A DNA stretch of 64,000 nucleotides from Micromonospora sp. C28SCA-DRY-2 (GCF_030519475.1 NZ_JAUMKD010000001.1:930001-994000), one strand, 5' to 3'; positions 32,582 through 42,198 are shown, counted from the first letter of the stretch. Numbers and translations are program-made. Notes: generated from the letters alone by a model not told the origin.

Positions 32582-34711
32582 CTATCGCTTGTTGCCGGTG
32601 TTGCCGACCCGGAACGTGTAGTCCGCGTCGAGGAAGGTCAGGTCGCCGGTGGGCAGGTTGGAGACCAGGACGGCGAAGTCGTCCCGGTTGCCGCTGGCGC
32701 ACCTGGTCTGCAGGCCGGCGGCGGTGAACTGGTCGCCGGTGTAGCGGTAGACCCAGTTGCCCGCGCCGTCGGTGCTCTCCCCCGCCGACGTGGTACCCGG
32801 GGTCAGGTCGCAGCCGGCGACCACCTGCACTGTCCAGTTGTTGTCCTGCACGCCGGTGGTGGCGAACCACTCGCCGGCCGCCGAGGTGACGGTGGCGTCG
32901 GCGCCGTTGACCCGGACGTCGTCGACGAACCAGCCGGTGTCCAGGTAGGCGGCGTCGGTGGAGTAGCGGAACCGCACGTCGGTGGTGCCGGCCGGCAGGT
33001 CGGCGGTGAGGTGCACGTAGACCGGGTCGTCCACGAAGTACGCGCCGCCGGAGGTGCCGGTCAGGCCGTTGCCCTCGGTGTTGTTGCCGTGCGGGTCGGT
33101 GTCGGTGGTGACCACGGTGCCCGCGTCGTCGCGCACCGGCACGGTCACCCACTCGCCACCGACGAGCGCCTCGACGAAGCCGTAGTCCCAGCCCTCCTCG
33201 ATGAAGTACCAGCTCCAGAAGTCCAGCGAGGTGACCGGGCCGGAGGTGGTGACGTCGAGGATGTTGTCGGACTGGCTCTCGTAGCCGGCGTACCAGTGGG
33301 TGGTGCCGGTGTGCGGGGCGATGACCGTCTCGTCGTCGCCGTCGAAGGCCAGCTCGACGGTGGGGCCGGGGTTGCGGAACCGCTCGACCGACAGGCCGAA
33401 CGGCACGGCGGTGGTGTCCGGCCGGTTCTTCAGCCGCGCCCACTTGGCCTCCGGCGTGGCGCCCTGGTAGCGGCCGCGACCGGCCCAGAACACGTCGTCG
33501 GCGATGTCGATGGTCCAGGACGTGTCGGCCGGGTCACCGAAGTCGAAGGCCTTGATGTCGTAGACCGGGGAGTCCTCGTCGTCCAGGTAGACGGCGACGG
33601 ACCAGTCCCGGAACAGCGCCTCGGCGCTGCGCAGGTCGGCGCCGGTGGCGGCGTTGAACGCGTCGATGGCGTTCTGCACGCCGGTCATCCCGTCGGCCTG
33701 CTCCTCGAAGATCGTCTTGATCAGCAGGTCACCGCCGGCGCCGTCGTACTGCTTGTCCGGGGTGAAGGTGCCGTCGCCGTTGCCGCCGGCCTGCTCCCAG
33801 AGGTACTGGAAGTAGGTGAAGGCGGCGCCGTAGTTGGCCAGCGTGCCGCCCCAGCGGGTCAGCGAGGTCTCCTCGTAGAAGACCTGGTGGTTGCTCAGGT
33901 GCGAGCCCCCGGCGTCCAGGCCGTTGAGGAAGATGGCGAAGTCGGCCAGGCCCTCGTCCACCCAGGACAGCTCGCCCGGGTCGCTGTAGTTGTGCAGCAG
34001 GTGCTCCAGCTCGTGGGCGACCGTGCCCTCGTACAGCTCGGGGCGGTCGTTGGCCGGGTCGGCGTCCCGCCACGGGGCGTCGTTCGGCCCGACCCGGTTG
34101 GCCCAGTCCAGGGCGTCGACCACGATGACGTTCATCCCGCTGCTGTCGATGAAGTCCGGGGCGAAGTAGCCGGCGGTGTACGAGGTGACCGCGCAGTCGT
34201 AGTAGGCCTCGTCCTGGACGTTGTAGACGACCATCACGAGCGAGTCGCTGGCCGGCTCGTCCGGGTCGGCGGCGTCCATCGGGCCGAAGTGCTCCTCGTC
34301 CACCGCGACGATCTGGTTGGCCAGCTTGTCGCCGACGTAGTCGATCTGCGCCTGGGTGAGGGCGAACTGCCCAGCGGTGGCGGTGGCGCACGGGGTGAAC
34401 CCGTCGGCCGGGTTGTGGTCGAACTGCGGGTCCAGGCTGGCCACGCCGGCCGGCGCGGTGCCGTCCAGCGGGGTGCCGGCCGGGACGTAGATGTAGACCG
34501 GGGTGCCGTCGGGGGTGGTGTTGGCGTACGCCCGGGTGAAGTTCTGGTCGTAGGTGCCGCCCGCCGCGCTGTCGTTGATCGGCAGCGTGATGGTCGGCTC
34601 GCCGGGAAGATTCTCGTGGTCGTTCGCCTGTGCCGGAACGGCCACGGTGAAGGCGAGCGTGGTGACGCCCGCCGCCGCGACCGCTATCCGACTCAGTCGT
34701 CTCGTTCGCAC
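32582..34711 (-). CDS. Secreted zinc metalloprotease (gluzincin, M6/M30-like)
   Basis: A 709-residue exported protease. Signal peptide ~1-29 (ends AQA-ND). Catalytic motif HELEH with His233 and His237 as zinc ligands and Glu234 as base; the third ligand is probably Glu253 in SWVDEGLADF, which makes it a gluzincin. The C-terminal half (~430-700) holds beta-sandwich domains resembling those of immune inhibitor A (FWSWYFIEEGWDYGFVE, then a repeated WFVDDVRVNG). GTG at 34711 with AGGAGG upstream. It stands alone, with a strong terminator. Likely a nutrient or virulence-type extracellular protease. Confidence 0.83.
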   Translation of the reverse strand: MRTRRLSRIAVAAAGVTTLAFTVAVPAQANDHENLPGEPTITLPINDSAAGGTYDQNFTRAYANTTPDGTPVYIYVPAGTPLDGTAPAGVASLDPQFDHNPADGFTPCATATAGQFALTQAQIDYVGDKLANQIVAVDEEHFGPMDAADPDEPASDSLVMVVYNVQDEAYYDCAVTSYTAGYFAPDFIDSSGMNVIVVDALDWANRVGPNDAPWRDADPANDRPELYEGTVAHELEHLLHNYSDPGELSWVDEGLADFAIFLNGLDAGGSHLSNHQVFYEETSLTRWGGTLANYGAAFTYFQYLWEQAGGNGDGTFTPDKQYDGAGGDLLIKTIFEEQADGMTGVQNAIDAFNAATGADLRSAEALFRDWSVAVYLDDEDSPVYDIKAFDFGDPADTSWTIDIADDVFWAGRGRYQGATPEAKWARLKNRPDTTAVPFGLSVERFRNPGPTVELAFDGDDETVIAPHTGTTHWYAGYESQSDNILDVTTSGPVTSLDFWSWYFIEEGWDYGFVEALVGGEWVTVPVRDDAGTVVTTDTDPHGNNTEGNGLTGTSGGAYFVDDPVYVHLTADLPAGTTDVRFRYSTDAAYLDTGWFVDDVRVNGADATVTSAAGEWFATTGVQDNNWTVQVVAGCDLTPGTTSAGESTDGAGNWVYRYTGDQFTAAGLQTRCASGNRDDFAVLVSNLPTGDLTFLDADYTFRVGNTGNKR

Positions 34712-34895
34712 GCGGGTTGCCTCCTGCCGGTGCTGACCGGGCGGATCGGGCCGCCCGGTCGGTGATCCAACGATTCCGATGTAACGTTTCCAGGCCCGCT
34801 GACGCTGCGGTGAAACCGCGTCTGACCTGGGCTTTCGCCTCCCAGCAGACCACTGGGGACGATCGGATGCGAAGAGCCGTCAGGTCACATCTGCG

Positions 34896-37337
34896 TCACG
34901 AACGGAGGTCCCCGACGGTCCGGCCGACCGACCCCCGGCGAAGCAGCCGCCAGGCCGGCACGACGCTCGCCGCGAGGGCGAGCAGCAGGCAGAGGCCGAC
35001 GACGCCGCCGACCACCGACCACGGGACGACGAGGTCCACCGGCGCGCCGACCTGCTCGGCGAGGCCGGCCCGGATGCTCACCAGGCCGGCGAACGCGACA
35101 GCCCCGCCGAGCAGCGCGCCGAGCACCACCACCAGCGCCGACTCCGCGGCGACCAGCCGCAGGACCTGGCGCCGGGTCGCCCCGGCCAGCCGCACCAGCC
35201 GCAGGTCGGCGGCCCGGCCGGCGGCGGCCGCCAGCAGGGTGTTGGCCACCGCGATCCCGCCGTAGCCGGCCGTCACCGCGATCAGCAGCAGGGTGGCCAG
35301 CCAGACCAGCCGGTCCTCCGCCTGGTCCGCCTCGGCGGCCCAGGTGGCCACGTCGACCAGCCGGGCGCCGGCGGGTGGGTCGACCGGCGCCGTCAGGTAC
35401 ACCGCGGAGGTCAGGGCCGACGGATCGTGTGCCCGGACGGCGGCGCGGGGCAGCAGCAGGTCGCCGGGGAGCGAGTCGTCGGTCACCACGGCGACGACGC
35501 GCAGCGGCACCCGCTCCCCGTCGGCGAAGACCACCGGGAAGGGCCGGGCGGGCAGCGCCGTCGCCCCGGCCGCCGAGGCGGTGAGCACCACGGCGTCGTC
35601 GCCGCGCAGATCCGCCAGCGAGCCGGCGAGGACGGTGAGCGCCCGGTTCGCCGCGGTGAACGCCGCCGGTTCGACGCCGAGCGCGGTCAGCGGGCGGAAC
35701 GCGTCCGACGGCGGGTCGGCGGCGACGAACACGGTGGTCGGCAGGACGGACGCACCGCCAGCCGCGGCGACCGCCGGGTCGGCGAGGCCGGGCGCCCGGT
35801 CGGGAAGGAGCACCCAGCCGGCGTTCACGGCGCTCATCCGGCCGGCCGCGTACACCGCGGTGGAGGTCTGCACCATCCCGGAGACCAGCACGGCGAAGGC
35901 GACGGTGAGCAGCACCGGCGCGGCGGTCGACGCGGTCCGCCGGGTGGCGGTCGCGGCGCCGGCGCGTACCAGCAGCCCGATGGCGCCGCCGCACCGCCGC
36001 ACCGGCGGGTGGAGCAACCGGACGAGCGGCCCGACGAACACCGGCGCGAGCGCCGCGGCGCCGGTGACCAGCGCCATCACCGCGACCAGGGCGAACGAGG
36101 CCCCCTCCTGGGCGTCGGCGGAGGTGGCGGTGGCGAGCCCGAGGGCCGCGCCGGCGGCGACGAGCAGTGCGCCCGCCGTCGCCCGCGGCCGCCCGATCGG
36201 CCGCTGCTCCACGGCCGCCTCGCGCAGCGCCTCCAGCGGCCGTACCCGCGCGGCCCGCCGGGACGCCGCCCACACGGCCAGGAGCGCGATCACCGGCCCG
36301 GCCAGGAGCGCGGCCGCGACCGGCCAGCCGGTGTACCGGACCCGGAACGTCGCCGGCTCGAAGCCGACGTCGATCAGCAGCGGGCCCACGGCGGGGGCGA
36401 GCGCGGCCCCGGCCAGCAGCCCGACGACCGCCCCGCTGGCACCCACCACGAGAGCGTGCCGGTACAGCAGCCGACGGACCTGCCGGGGCGTGGCGCCGAC
36501 GGCACGCAGCAACGCCAGTTCCCGGCGGCGCTGGGCGACGGTGTAGGCGAACGCCGCGGCGACCACGAAGACCGTGACGAAACCGGCGAGCGCGGCGGTG
36601 GCGGTGAGCACCTGCATCCCGATCCAGCGGGTCCGCGCGTCCGCCCGGGGCTCCAGCCGGCCCCGCTCGGCGCCGGTGAGGACCCGGCCGTCCGTGCCCA
36701 CCACGGCACGGGCGGCGGCGGCGACCCGGTCGGGATCGGCGCCCGGTGCCAACACCAGACCGATGACGCCGACCCCGGGGGCCAGGGTGGCGGCGACCTC
36801 GTCCGCGACGTGCACGCCGGGCGCGTCGAGCAGGCCGGTGACCCGGTACGCCCGCGGCCCGCTCGCGGTCAGCAGGCTCACCGGGTCACCGGGGCGCAGG
36901 CTGAGCGCGGCGTCGACGACCACCTCCCCCGGCTGCCGGGGTGGTTCACCCGCCGTCAACCCCGGCCCGCCGAGGCGGGTGCTGGACCAGCCGTGCCCCT
37001 CGTGGGCGTCCTGCCGCTGACCGTCGGTGGCCGGCGGACGCCCGCCCACCAGCGGCTGGGCGTAGAACGTCCGGTCCGGCACGGCCGCCGCGACCCCGGG
37101 CAGCCCGGCCAACCGGGCGACGAGTTCGCTCGTCCGCGCCGACGACCAGGGCCGGCTGGGCGGGAAGGGGTCGGCCGGCGAGGACGCCTCCGGGCCGGCG
37201 ACCACCACGCCGGCCCCGGCCAGCCGCTCCGGCGTCCGCGGCCGCCCGGACGCGAGCAGCAGCGTGCTCGCGAAGACCAGCGCGACACCGATCGCGACGG
37301 CCACGAACGCGCCGGCCGAGCGGCGGGCGGTCAGCAC
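34896..37337 (-). CDS. ABC transporter permease, FtsX/MacB-like, eight-helix type
   Basis: An 813-residue permease with two FtsX-type modules. A membrane segment near the N-terminus (~8-29), a large extracytoplasmic domain (~30-240), then three helices, a fourth/fifth pair, a second periplasmic domain (~500-680), and three closing helices. RRRELALLRAVGATPRQVRRL is the FtsX coupling motif; a second copy (RAADLRLVRLAGATRRQV) is near the C-terminus. GTG at 37337 overlaps the ATPase gene by 7 nt and has GGAG upstream. It works with the ATPase at 37331 in lipoprotein or peptide extrusion. Confidence 0.87.
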   Translation of the reverse strand: MLTARRSAGAFVAVAIGVALVFASTLLLASGRPRTPERLAGAGVVVAGPEASSPADPFPPSRPWSSARTSELVARLAGLPGVAAAVPDRTFYAQPLVGGRPPATDGQRQDAHEGHGWSSTRLGGPGLTAGEPPRQPGEVVVDAALSLRPGDPVSLLTASGPRAYRVTGLLDAPGVHVADEVAATLAPGVGVIGLVLAPGADPDRVAAAARAVVGTDGRVLTGAERGRLEPRADARTRWIGMQVLTATAALAGFVTVFVVAAAFAYTVAQRRRELALLRAVGATPRQVRRLLYRHALVVGASGAVVGLLAGAALAPAVGPLLIDVGFEPATFRVRYTGWPVAAALLAGPVIALLAVWAASRRAARVRPLEALREAAVEQRPIGRPRATAGALLVAAGAALGLATATSADAQEGASFALVAVMALVTGAAALAPVFVGPLVRLLHPPVRRCGGAIGLLVRAGAATATRRTASTAAPVLLTVAFAVLVSGMVQTSTAVYAAGRMSAVNAGWVLLPDRAPGLADPAVAAAGGASVLPTTVFVAADPPSDAFRPLTALGVEPAAFTAANRALTVLAGSLADLRGDDAVVLTASAAGATALPARPFPVVFADGERVPLRVVAVVTDDSLPGDLLLPRAAVRAHDPSALTSAVYLTAPVDPPAGARLVDVATWAAEADQAEDRLVWLATLLLIAVTAGYGGIAVANTLLAAAAGRAADLRLVRLAGATRRQVLRLVAAESALVVVLGALLGGAVAFAGLVSIRAGLAEQVGAPVDLVVPWSVVGGVVGLCLLLALAASVVPAWRLLRRGSVGRTVGDLRS

Positions 37338-38074
37338 GACGGCTCCGGGGTGGCGTCCGCGATCCGGGCGGCGACGGACGCGGCGGTGAGCGGGCCGGCC
37401 AGTTCGTCGGCGAGGCGGCCGTCGGCGAGCAGCAGCACCCGGTCGGCGTACGCGGCCGCGGCGGGGTCGTGCGTCACCATGACGACGGTCTGCCCGTGCT
37501 CGTCGACCAGCGCCCGCAGCAGCCGCAGCACCTGCCGGGACGCGGCGCTGTCCAGCGCGCCGGTGGGCTCGTCGGCGAAGACCACCGCCGGCCGGGTGAC
37601 GAGGGCCCGGGCGATGGCCACCCGCTGCTGCTCGCCCCCGGAGAGTTCGCTGGGCCGGTGCCGGGCCCGGTCGGCGAGCCCGACGGCGGCGAGCGCGGCG
37701 GCGACCTCCCGGTCGGCCGGCCGCCGGCCGGCCAGCCGCAGCGGCAGTTCGACGTTCTGCGCGGCGGTCAGCGAGGAGATCAGGTTGAACGCCTGGAACA
37801 CGAAGCCGATCCGGTCCCGACGCAGCCGGGTCAGGTCGTCCTCGGCCAGCTCGTCGAGGCGGATCCCGTCGACGGTGACCACCCCCGCCACCGGTCGGTC
37901 CAGCCCGGCCGCGCAGTGCAGGAGCGTCGACTTGCCGGAACCGGACGGCCCCATCACCGCCGTGAACGTGCCGCCCGCGAAGCTGGTCGTCACCCCGTCC
38001 AGCGCCGTCACCCGCCGGCTGCCCGAGCCGTACACCGCCCGCAGGCCGGTCAGCGTCACCGTGTCTGTCGTCAT
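37331..38074 (-). CDS. ABC transporter ATP-binding protein, LolD/MacB-like
   Basis: A 247-residue ATPase. Walker A GPSGSGKST (42-50), signature LSGGEQQRVAIARAL, Walker B VVFADEPTGALDS, switch His in VTHD. This subgroup pairs with FtsX-like permeases, as here (7-nt overlap). ATG at 38074. It is divergent from the NarL-type kinase at 38241, which together with its regulator is the probable control system. Confidence 0.92.
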   Translation of the reverse strand: MTTDTVTLTGLRAVYGSGSRRVTALDGVTTSFAGGTFTAVMGPSGSGKSTLLHCAAGLDRPVAGVVTVDGIRLDELAEDDLTRLRRDRIGFVFQAFNLISSLTAAQNVELPLRLAGRRPADREVAAALAAVGLADRARHRPSELSGGEQQRVAIARALVTRPAVVFADEPTGALDSAASRQVLRLLRALVDEHGQTVVMVTHDPAAAAYADRVLLLADGRLADELAGPLTAASVAARIADATPEPSC

Positions 38075-38111
38075 GCGGCCACCGTGCCGGCTCGGCCGGG
38101 CCGCGCGCGTC

Positions 38112-38127
38112 GTGCCGGGGCCGGCAC
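38112..38127. promoter_or_regulatory. Palindrome in divergent region
   Basis: GTGCCGG, GG, CCGGCAC: perfect 7-bp arms in the 166-nt region between the ABC operon and the second NarL-type system. Possible operator, but GC-rich palindromes arise easily by chance in this DNA. Confidence 0.3.
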
Positions 38128-38228
38128 TTTCCGCCCCTTCCCCGGCCGTAGCCGGGCGCCGTCGCCGGCGCCGCCTCATCCCCGAGAATGACCTGCCCCG
38201 GGTGGACGCGCCACCGTCGACCGGCGGT

Positions 38229-38234
38229 TACCGT
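38229..38234 (+). promoter_or_regulatory. -10 box, leaderless start of second NarL-type kinase
   Basis: TACCGT, 6 nt, then the GTG at 38241. Confidence 0.45.
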
Positions 38235-38240
38235 CTGACC

Positions 38241-39398
38241 GTGGGTTCCCTGCTTGCCCGGCGACTGCGGCCGGTGGACCTGTACCTGGTGGACGGTGCG
38301 CTGGCCGTGGTGGTCGGCGCGGCGCTCTGCGCGTACGCGGCCCTGGAGTCCCCGCTGCACGGTGGGGTCCGGGAACCGGTGTGGGCGTCGGTGCTCACCG
38401 GGCTGGTCATCGGACTGCCGGTGGCGGTGCGGCGGCGCTGGCCGGTCGCGGTAGCCGTGCTGGTGAGCCTGGCCGCCGCGGCGGCGCTGGTCACCGGCGT
38501 GATCCCCAACTTCGCGGCCGCCGCCCCGGCGTTCGCCATCGGACTGGCCTTCTACACGCTGGCCGTCGCCACGCCCCCGCTGCGGTCACTGGTGTGCGCC
38601 GTGGCCTGCCTGGCGGTGGTGAGCGTCGCGTTGGCGCTGACCGGCGGCGACCTCTGGTCCCGTACCGGCGCGGTCGGCTACGGCGCCGTCATGATCGCGC
38701 CGGGGTGGCTGGCGGGCTGGTCGGTCCGGGAGCGGCGGGCGCTCGCCGCCCGGCAGGGCGAGCAACGGGTGGTGCAGGCGGTCACCGAGGAACGGCTGCG
38801 CGTCGCCCGGGAGCTGCACGACGTGGTGGCCCACACGATGAGCCTGATCGTGGTGAAGGCGGCCGTGGCCAACCACGTCGCCGACGCCGAGCCGGGCGAG
38901 ACCCGGGCCGCGCTGCGGGTGATCGAGGAGGCCGGCCGGGCCGCCCTGACCGACATCCGCCGGGTGCTCGGCGCGCTGCGCGAGGGCGCCGGGTACGCCC
39001 CGGCGCCCGGCCTCGACGAGTTGCCCCGGCTCGCCGAGCGCGCGGCGATCGGCGGGGTGGACGTGCACGTCGACGTGCGGCGCGACGTGCCGGACGCCGG
39101 CGCGGTGCCGGAGTCGGTGGGCCTGGCGGCGTACCGGATCGTGCAGGAGGCGGTCACCAACGTGGTGAAGCACGCCGCGCCGGCCGCCTGCCGGGCCACC
39201 GTCGTCGTCGCTCCCGACGAGGTACGCGTCGAGGTGGTCGACGACGGCCGGCGGCCGGTGCGGATGAGCGGGCACGGCCACGGGCTGACCGGCATGCGGG
39301 AGCGGGTGACGCTGCACGGCGGCGAGTTCTCCGCCGGCCCGCGCTCCGGTGGCGGGTTCGCGGTCAGCGCCCGCCTGCCGTACCGGGCGGTCGCGTGA
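38241..39398 (+). CDS. Sensor histidine kinase, NarL-type (HisKA_3)
   Basis: A 385-residue kinase with about five hydrophobic segments (~17-160), no large sensor domain, HisKA_3 with His193 in RVARELHDVVAHTMSLIVV, and a C-terminal ATPase (HGHGLTGMRERV). Such intramembrane-sensing kinases often respond to cell-envelope stress and regulate nearby ABC transporters, here the LolD/FtsX pair that is divergent. GTG at 38241 is chosen because it lies at the predicted transcription start. The stop overlaps the regulator gene by 4 nt. Confidence 0.9.
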   Translation: MGSLLARRLRPVDLYLVDGALAVVVGAALCAYAALESPLHGGVREPVWASVLTGLVIGLPVAVRRRWPVAVAVLVSLAAAAALVTGVIPNFAAAAPAFAIGLAFYTLAVATPPLRSLVCAVACLAVVSVALALTGGDLWSRTGAVGYGAVMIAPGWLAGWSVRERRALAARQGEQRVVQAVTEERLRVARELHDVVAHTMSLIVVKAAVANHVADAEPGETRAALRVIEEAGRAALTDIRRVLGALREGAGYAPAPGLDELPRLAERAAIGGVDVHVDVRRDVPDAGAVPESVGLAAYRIVQEAVTNVVKHAAPAACRATVVVAPDEVRVEVVDDGRRPVRMSGHGHGLTGMRERVTLHGGEFSAGPRSGGGFAVSARLPYRAVA

Positions 39399-40069
39399 TC
39401 CGGGTCCTCATCGCCGACGACCAGGCACTGCTGCGCGGCAGCTTCCGGGTCCTGGTCGACCTCGACCCGGGCTGCACCACCGTGGCCGAGGCGGGCACCG
39501 GCGCCGAGGCGGTGGCGCTGACCGCCCGGCACCGCCCGGACGTGGTGCTGATGGACGTCCGGATGCCGGAGATGGACGGCATCGAGGCGACCCGGCGGAT
39601 CTGCGCCGATCCCGCGACGGCCGGCAGCCGGGTGCTCATCCTGACCACGTTCGACCTGGACGAGTACGTGTACGGCGCGCTGCGCGCCGGGGCGAGCGGG
39701 TTCCTGCTCAAGGACACCCCGCCGGCCGAGCTGCTGGCCGGCATCCGGGTCGTGGCGGCGGGCGAGGGGTTGCTCGCGCCGACGGTCACCCGCCGGCTAA
39801 TCGGCGAGTTCGCCCGCCGCGCCGAGCCGTCCCGGCCGCTGCCCCGCCGGCTCGACGGGGTGACCGACCGGGAGCGCGAGGTGCTCACCCTGATCGCCCG
39901 CGGTCTGTCCAACGTGGAGCTGGCCGCGCACCTGCACCTGAGCCTCGCGACCGTCAAGACGCACGTGGGCCGGCTGCTCACCAAACTCGCCGTACGCGAC
40001 CGGGCCCAGCTGGTCATCGTCGCCTACGAGACCGGGCTGATCGCCCCGACCGGACGGGATCCCGGCTGA
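39395..40069 (+). CDS. Response regulator, NarL/LuxR family
   Basis: A 224-residue regulator with a receiver domain (LIADDQ; phosphoacceptor Asp54 in VVLMDVRMPEMDG; Lys in FLLKDTPP) and a LuxR HTH (TDREREVLTLIARGLSNVEL then LSLATVKTHVGRLL). GTG at 39395 overlaps the kinase stop (GTGA). Cognate to the kinase before it. Confidence 0.93.
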   Translation: MIRVLIADDQALLRGSFRVLVDLDPGCTTVAEAGTGAEAVALTARHRPDVVLMDVRMPEMDGIEATRRICADPATAGSRVLILTTFDLDEYVYGALRAGASGFLLKDTPPAELLAGIRVVAAGEGLLAPTVTRRLIGEFARRAEPSRPLPRRLDGVTDREREVLTLIARGLSNVELAAHLHLSLATVKTHVGRLLTKLAVRDRAQLVIVAYETGLIAPTGRDPG

Positions 40070-40123
40070 CCGTACGGGTGGGCGGCACGGGTGCTTCCGA
40101 CGGGCGGTCGGCTGCGTGGCCGG

Positions 40124-41590
40124 TCAAGCGACGACGGCGACGAGCAGCGGTACGGCGACGAGCGCCGAGCCGGCGAGGCTGGCCAGCCGCTTCCGGGGTG
40201 GCGCGCCGGAGATCGTCGGCAGTTCCCGCCAGCGGTACGCGGCCGCGACCAGCCCGGCGGCCGACAGCCCGACGCCGAACGGCCAGAGCCAGCCGGGCAC
40301 CACCGACCAGTCTCCCAGCCGGTGACCGACGCCGAGGTAGAGCAGCGCCCATGCGGCGGTGGGCGCGAGGCTGAGCCGGTCGGGCATCCGGCGCACCGTC
40401 CGCAGCAGGCTCACCCCGCCGAGGAACGAGAAGCCGAGCGCCAGGGCGGCCCCGACCCAGCCGTCGAGCGGAATCCCCTCGTCGTCCACGGCGTCGCCGT
40501 CGATGCCGAGCAGGCGCAGCCCGATCGGGTCGACATCACGATCGGTGTTGCCGAGCACCACCACGCCCCGGCCGGTGGCCCGTTCGAAGCCCACGTACGC
40601 CCGGAACCCGCCGGTGCCGCCGTTGTGCCAGACGACCTCGTGGTCGCCGTACCGGGTGGTGAACCAGCCGTAGCCGACCCGGTTGCGGTCGTCCTCGGTG
40701 AACCGGGCGGTGGTGGCCTCGGCGCCCGGTGCGGTGCCGGCGAGCAGCGCCCCGACCAGCCGGGCCAGGTCCTCGGCGGTCGACCACACGCCGATGCCGG
40801 CCGGGGCGTACCCGCTGCCCAGCCAGGGGTCGGCGGCGCGACCGCCCGCCCTGGTGCCCGTCGCCCGACCGGCCGGTAGCCCGTCCGCGTCGGTGGCCAC
40901 CACCGTCCGGTCCAGTCCCGTCGGGCGCAGCACCTCGCGGTCGAGCAGCGCCGGGTAGCTCGCGCCGGCCTGCGCGGCCAGCGCCTGACCGAGCAGCGCC
41001 ATCCCGACGTTGGAGTAGTCCACCCGCCCGCGACCGTCTCCCGGCGTCTCGTGCGCGGCGGCGGAGACGATCCGGTCGGCGTCCCACCGGCCGTACGGGT
41101 TGCCGGCGGTGAGGTTGGCCCACCACATCCCGGGCAGGTCGGTGGGGCCGAGCGCCAGCCGGGGTAGGCCGGAGCGGTGGCTGGCCAGCTCGTCGAGGGT
41201 GACCTCGGCGGTCGGGCCGCCGAGGCGGGGCAGCGTGGCGCTCAGCGGGTCGTCGGCGCGGACCGCGCCGGCGGCGATCCGCCGGGCCAACAGCATGCCG
41301 GTGAGGCCCTTGGTGACCGAGCCGATCTCGAAGGGCGTGCCCGGCTCGACGGGCGCGCCACCGGGCTCCCGGTCGCCGAGCCCGGCGGTGCGAACCCGGC
41401 CGTCCGCCAGCACGGCCACCGCGAGGCCGCGCAGGCCCGCCGGGTCGGCCACCGCCGCGCGGACGGTGGCGGCCAGCTCGGCGTCGCCGGTGTGCCGCGC
41501 GGTCAGCCGCGGTACGGGAGGCCGCACGCCGAACCCGGCGAGGGTGGCGACGAGCCCGACGACGAGGGCGAGGGCGGTCGGCTTACGCAT
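40124..41590 (-). CDS. Serine hydrolase with C-terminal membrane domain (beta-lactamase/PBP-like)
   Basis: A 488-residue protein. Signal or anchor ~5-22; beta-lactamase-fold catalytic domain with SxxK at Ser91-Lys94 (GSVTKGLTGML), Tyr motif at 192-194 (DYSN) and HNGGTGGF in place of KTG; four hydrophobic segments after residue ~375. This arrangement is seen in class C-like membrane-bound esterases/peptidases. ATG at 41590 with AAGGAG upstream. It lies 72 nt downstream of the ArsR-type regulator gene, in the same direction, and probably shares its transcript. Confidence 0.85.
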   Translation of the reverse strand: MRKPTALALVVGLVATLAGFGVRPPVPRLTARHTGDAELAATVRAAVADPAGLRGLAVAVLADGRVRTAGLGDREPGGAPVEPGTPFEIGSVTKGLTGMLLARRIAAGAVRADDPLSATLPRLGGPTAEVTLDELASHRSGLPRLALGPTDLPGMWWANLTAGNPYGRWDADRIVSAAAHETPGDGRGRVDYSNVGMALLGQALAAQAGASYPALLDREVLRPTGLDRTVVATDADGLPAGRATGTRAGGRAADPWLGSGYAPAGIGVWSTAEDLARLVGALLAGTAPGAEATTARFTEDDRNRVGYGWFTTRYGDHEVVWHNGGTGGFRAYVGFERATGRGVVVLGNTDRDVDPIGLRLLGIDGDAVDDEGIPLDGWVGAALALGFSFLGGVSLLRTVRRMPDRLSLAPTAAWALLYLGVGHRLGDWSVVPGWLWPFGVGLSAAGLVAAAYRWRELPTISGAPPRKRLASLAGSALVAVPLLVAVVA

Positions 41591-41662
41591 GAGGCTCCTT
41601 CGGTCGGGCGCCGGGAGCCGGCCGGCGGCGCCGATGGGGTGGCGGGTATCGCGCCGCGATGC

Positions 41663-42163
41663 TCAGGTGCGGGCGGCGGTGAGGATGGCGAGCAGTGGCA
41701 CCACCCGGTCGCCGGGGACGGCGTACTGGCCGCGACCGGTGCTGCGCAGCCAGCCGGCGGCGGTCAACTGGCGCAGATGGTGGTGGAGCTGCCCGGTGGT
41801 GCCCAACCCCTCGATCTCGGCCAGTGCGGCGGTGGTGTGCCGGCCGCCGAGAATCTCGCGCAGCAGTCGCAGCCGGACAGGGTGCGCCAGGGCGGTCAGC
41901 GCGCCGGCCAGCTCGGTCCAGTCGGCGTCGAGCACGGCGTCGACCGGAAGGCCGTACTGCCAGTCGTGGTGCTGGCCGGCGAGCCGGACCGTGCCGGTGT
42001 AGAGCACCGCGCCGGAGCCGTCCGCCGGCACCAGCCGCTTGAGCCCGTGCAGCGCCCAGAAGGTGTCGCCCGAGGGCTCCGCCGGCTCGGCCACCGGTTG
42101 GTGCTGGACCAGCGCGGCGACCTGTGCCTCCAGCGCGGTGACCCGCTCCTCCAGATCCGCCAT
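41663..42163 (-). CDS. ArsR-family transcriptional regulator with N-terminal coiled coil
   Basis: A 166-residue regulator. A short coiled coil (~1-22, MADLEERVTALEAQVAALV) and a central linker region precede a winged HTH (~85-150; TALAHPVRLRLLREILGG, then TTGQLHHHLRQLTAAGWL). The known metal-binding cysteines of ArsR are missing, so it is not an arsenic or cadmium sensor. Its own promoter region contains a tandem repeat in the spacer (see 42170-42198), suggesting autorepression. It likely controls itself and the serine hydrolase gene downstream. Confidence 0.85.
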   Translation of the reverse strand: MADLEERVTALEAQVAALVQHQPVAEPAEPSGDTFWALHGLKRLVPADGSGAVLYTGTVRLAGQHHDWQYGLPVDAVLDADWTELAGALTALAHPVRLRLLREILGGRHTTAALAEIEGLGTTGQLHHHLRQLTAAGWLRSTGRGQYAVPGDRVVPLLAILTAART

Positions 42164-42169
42164 GCCTCG

Positions 42170-42198
42170 ATACTACGAACTTACGTACTTACGTGCAA
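42170..42198 (-). promoter_or_regulatory. Leaderless promoter of the ArsR gene
   Basis: On the minus strand: TTGCAC (42193-42198), a spacer of exactly 17 nt, TAGTAT (42170-42175), 6 nt, then the ATG at 42163. The first transcribed base would be the A of the start codon. Confidence 0.72.
42179..42194. repeat. Tandem ACTTACGT repeat, likely ArsR operator
   Basis: Two adjacent copies of ACTTACGT (42179-42186, 42187-42194), in a GC-rich context. They fill most of the spacer of the ArsR promoter, so a bound repressor would block RNA polymerase. Confidence 0.6.

Noticed and set aside
34896..38360. A single 1154-residue ABC protein
   Set aside because: The N-terminal third is the wrong frame of the LolD-like ATPase. 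The permease starts at the GTG at 37337, coupled to the ATPase stop.
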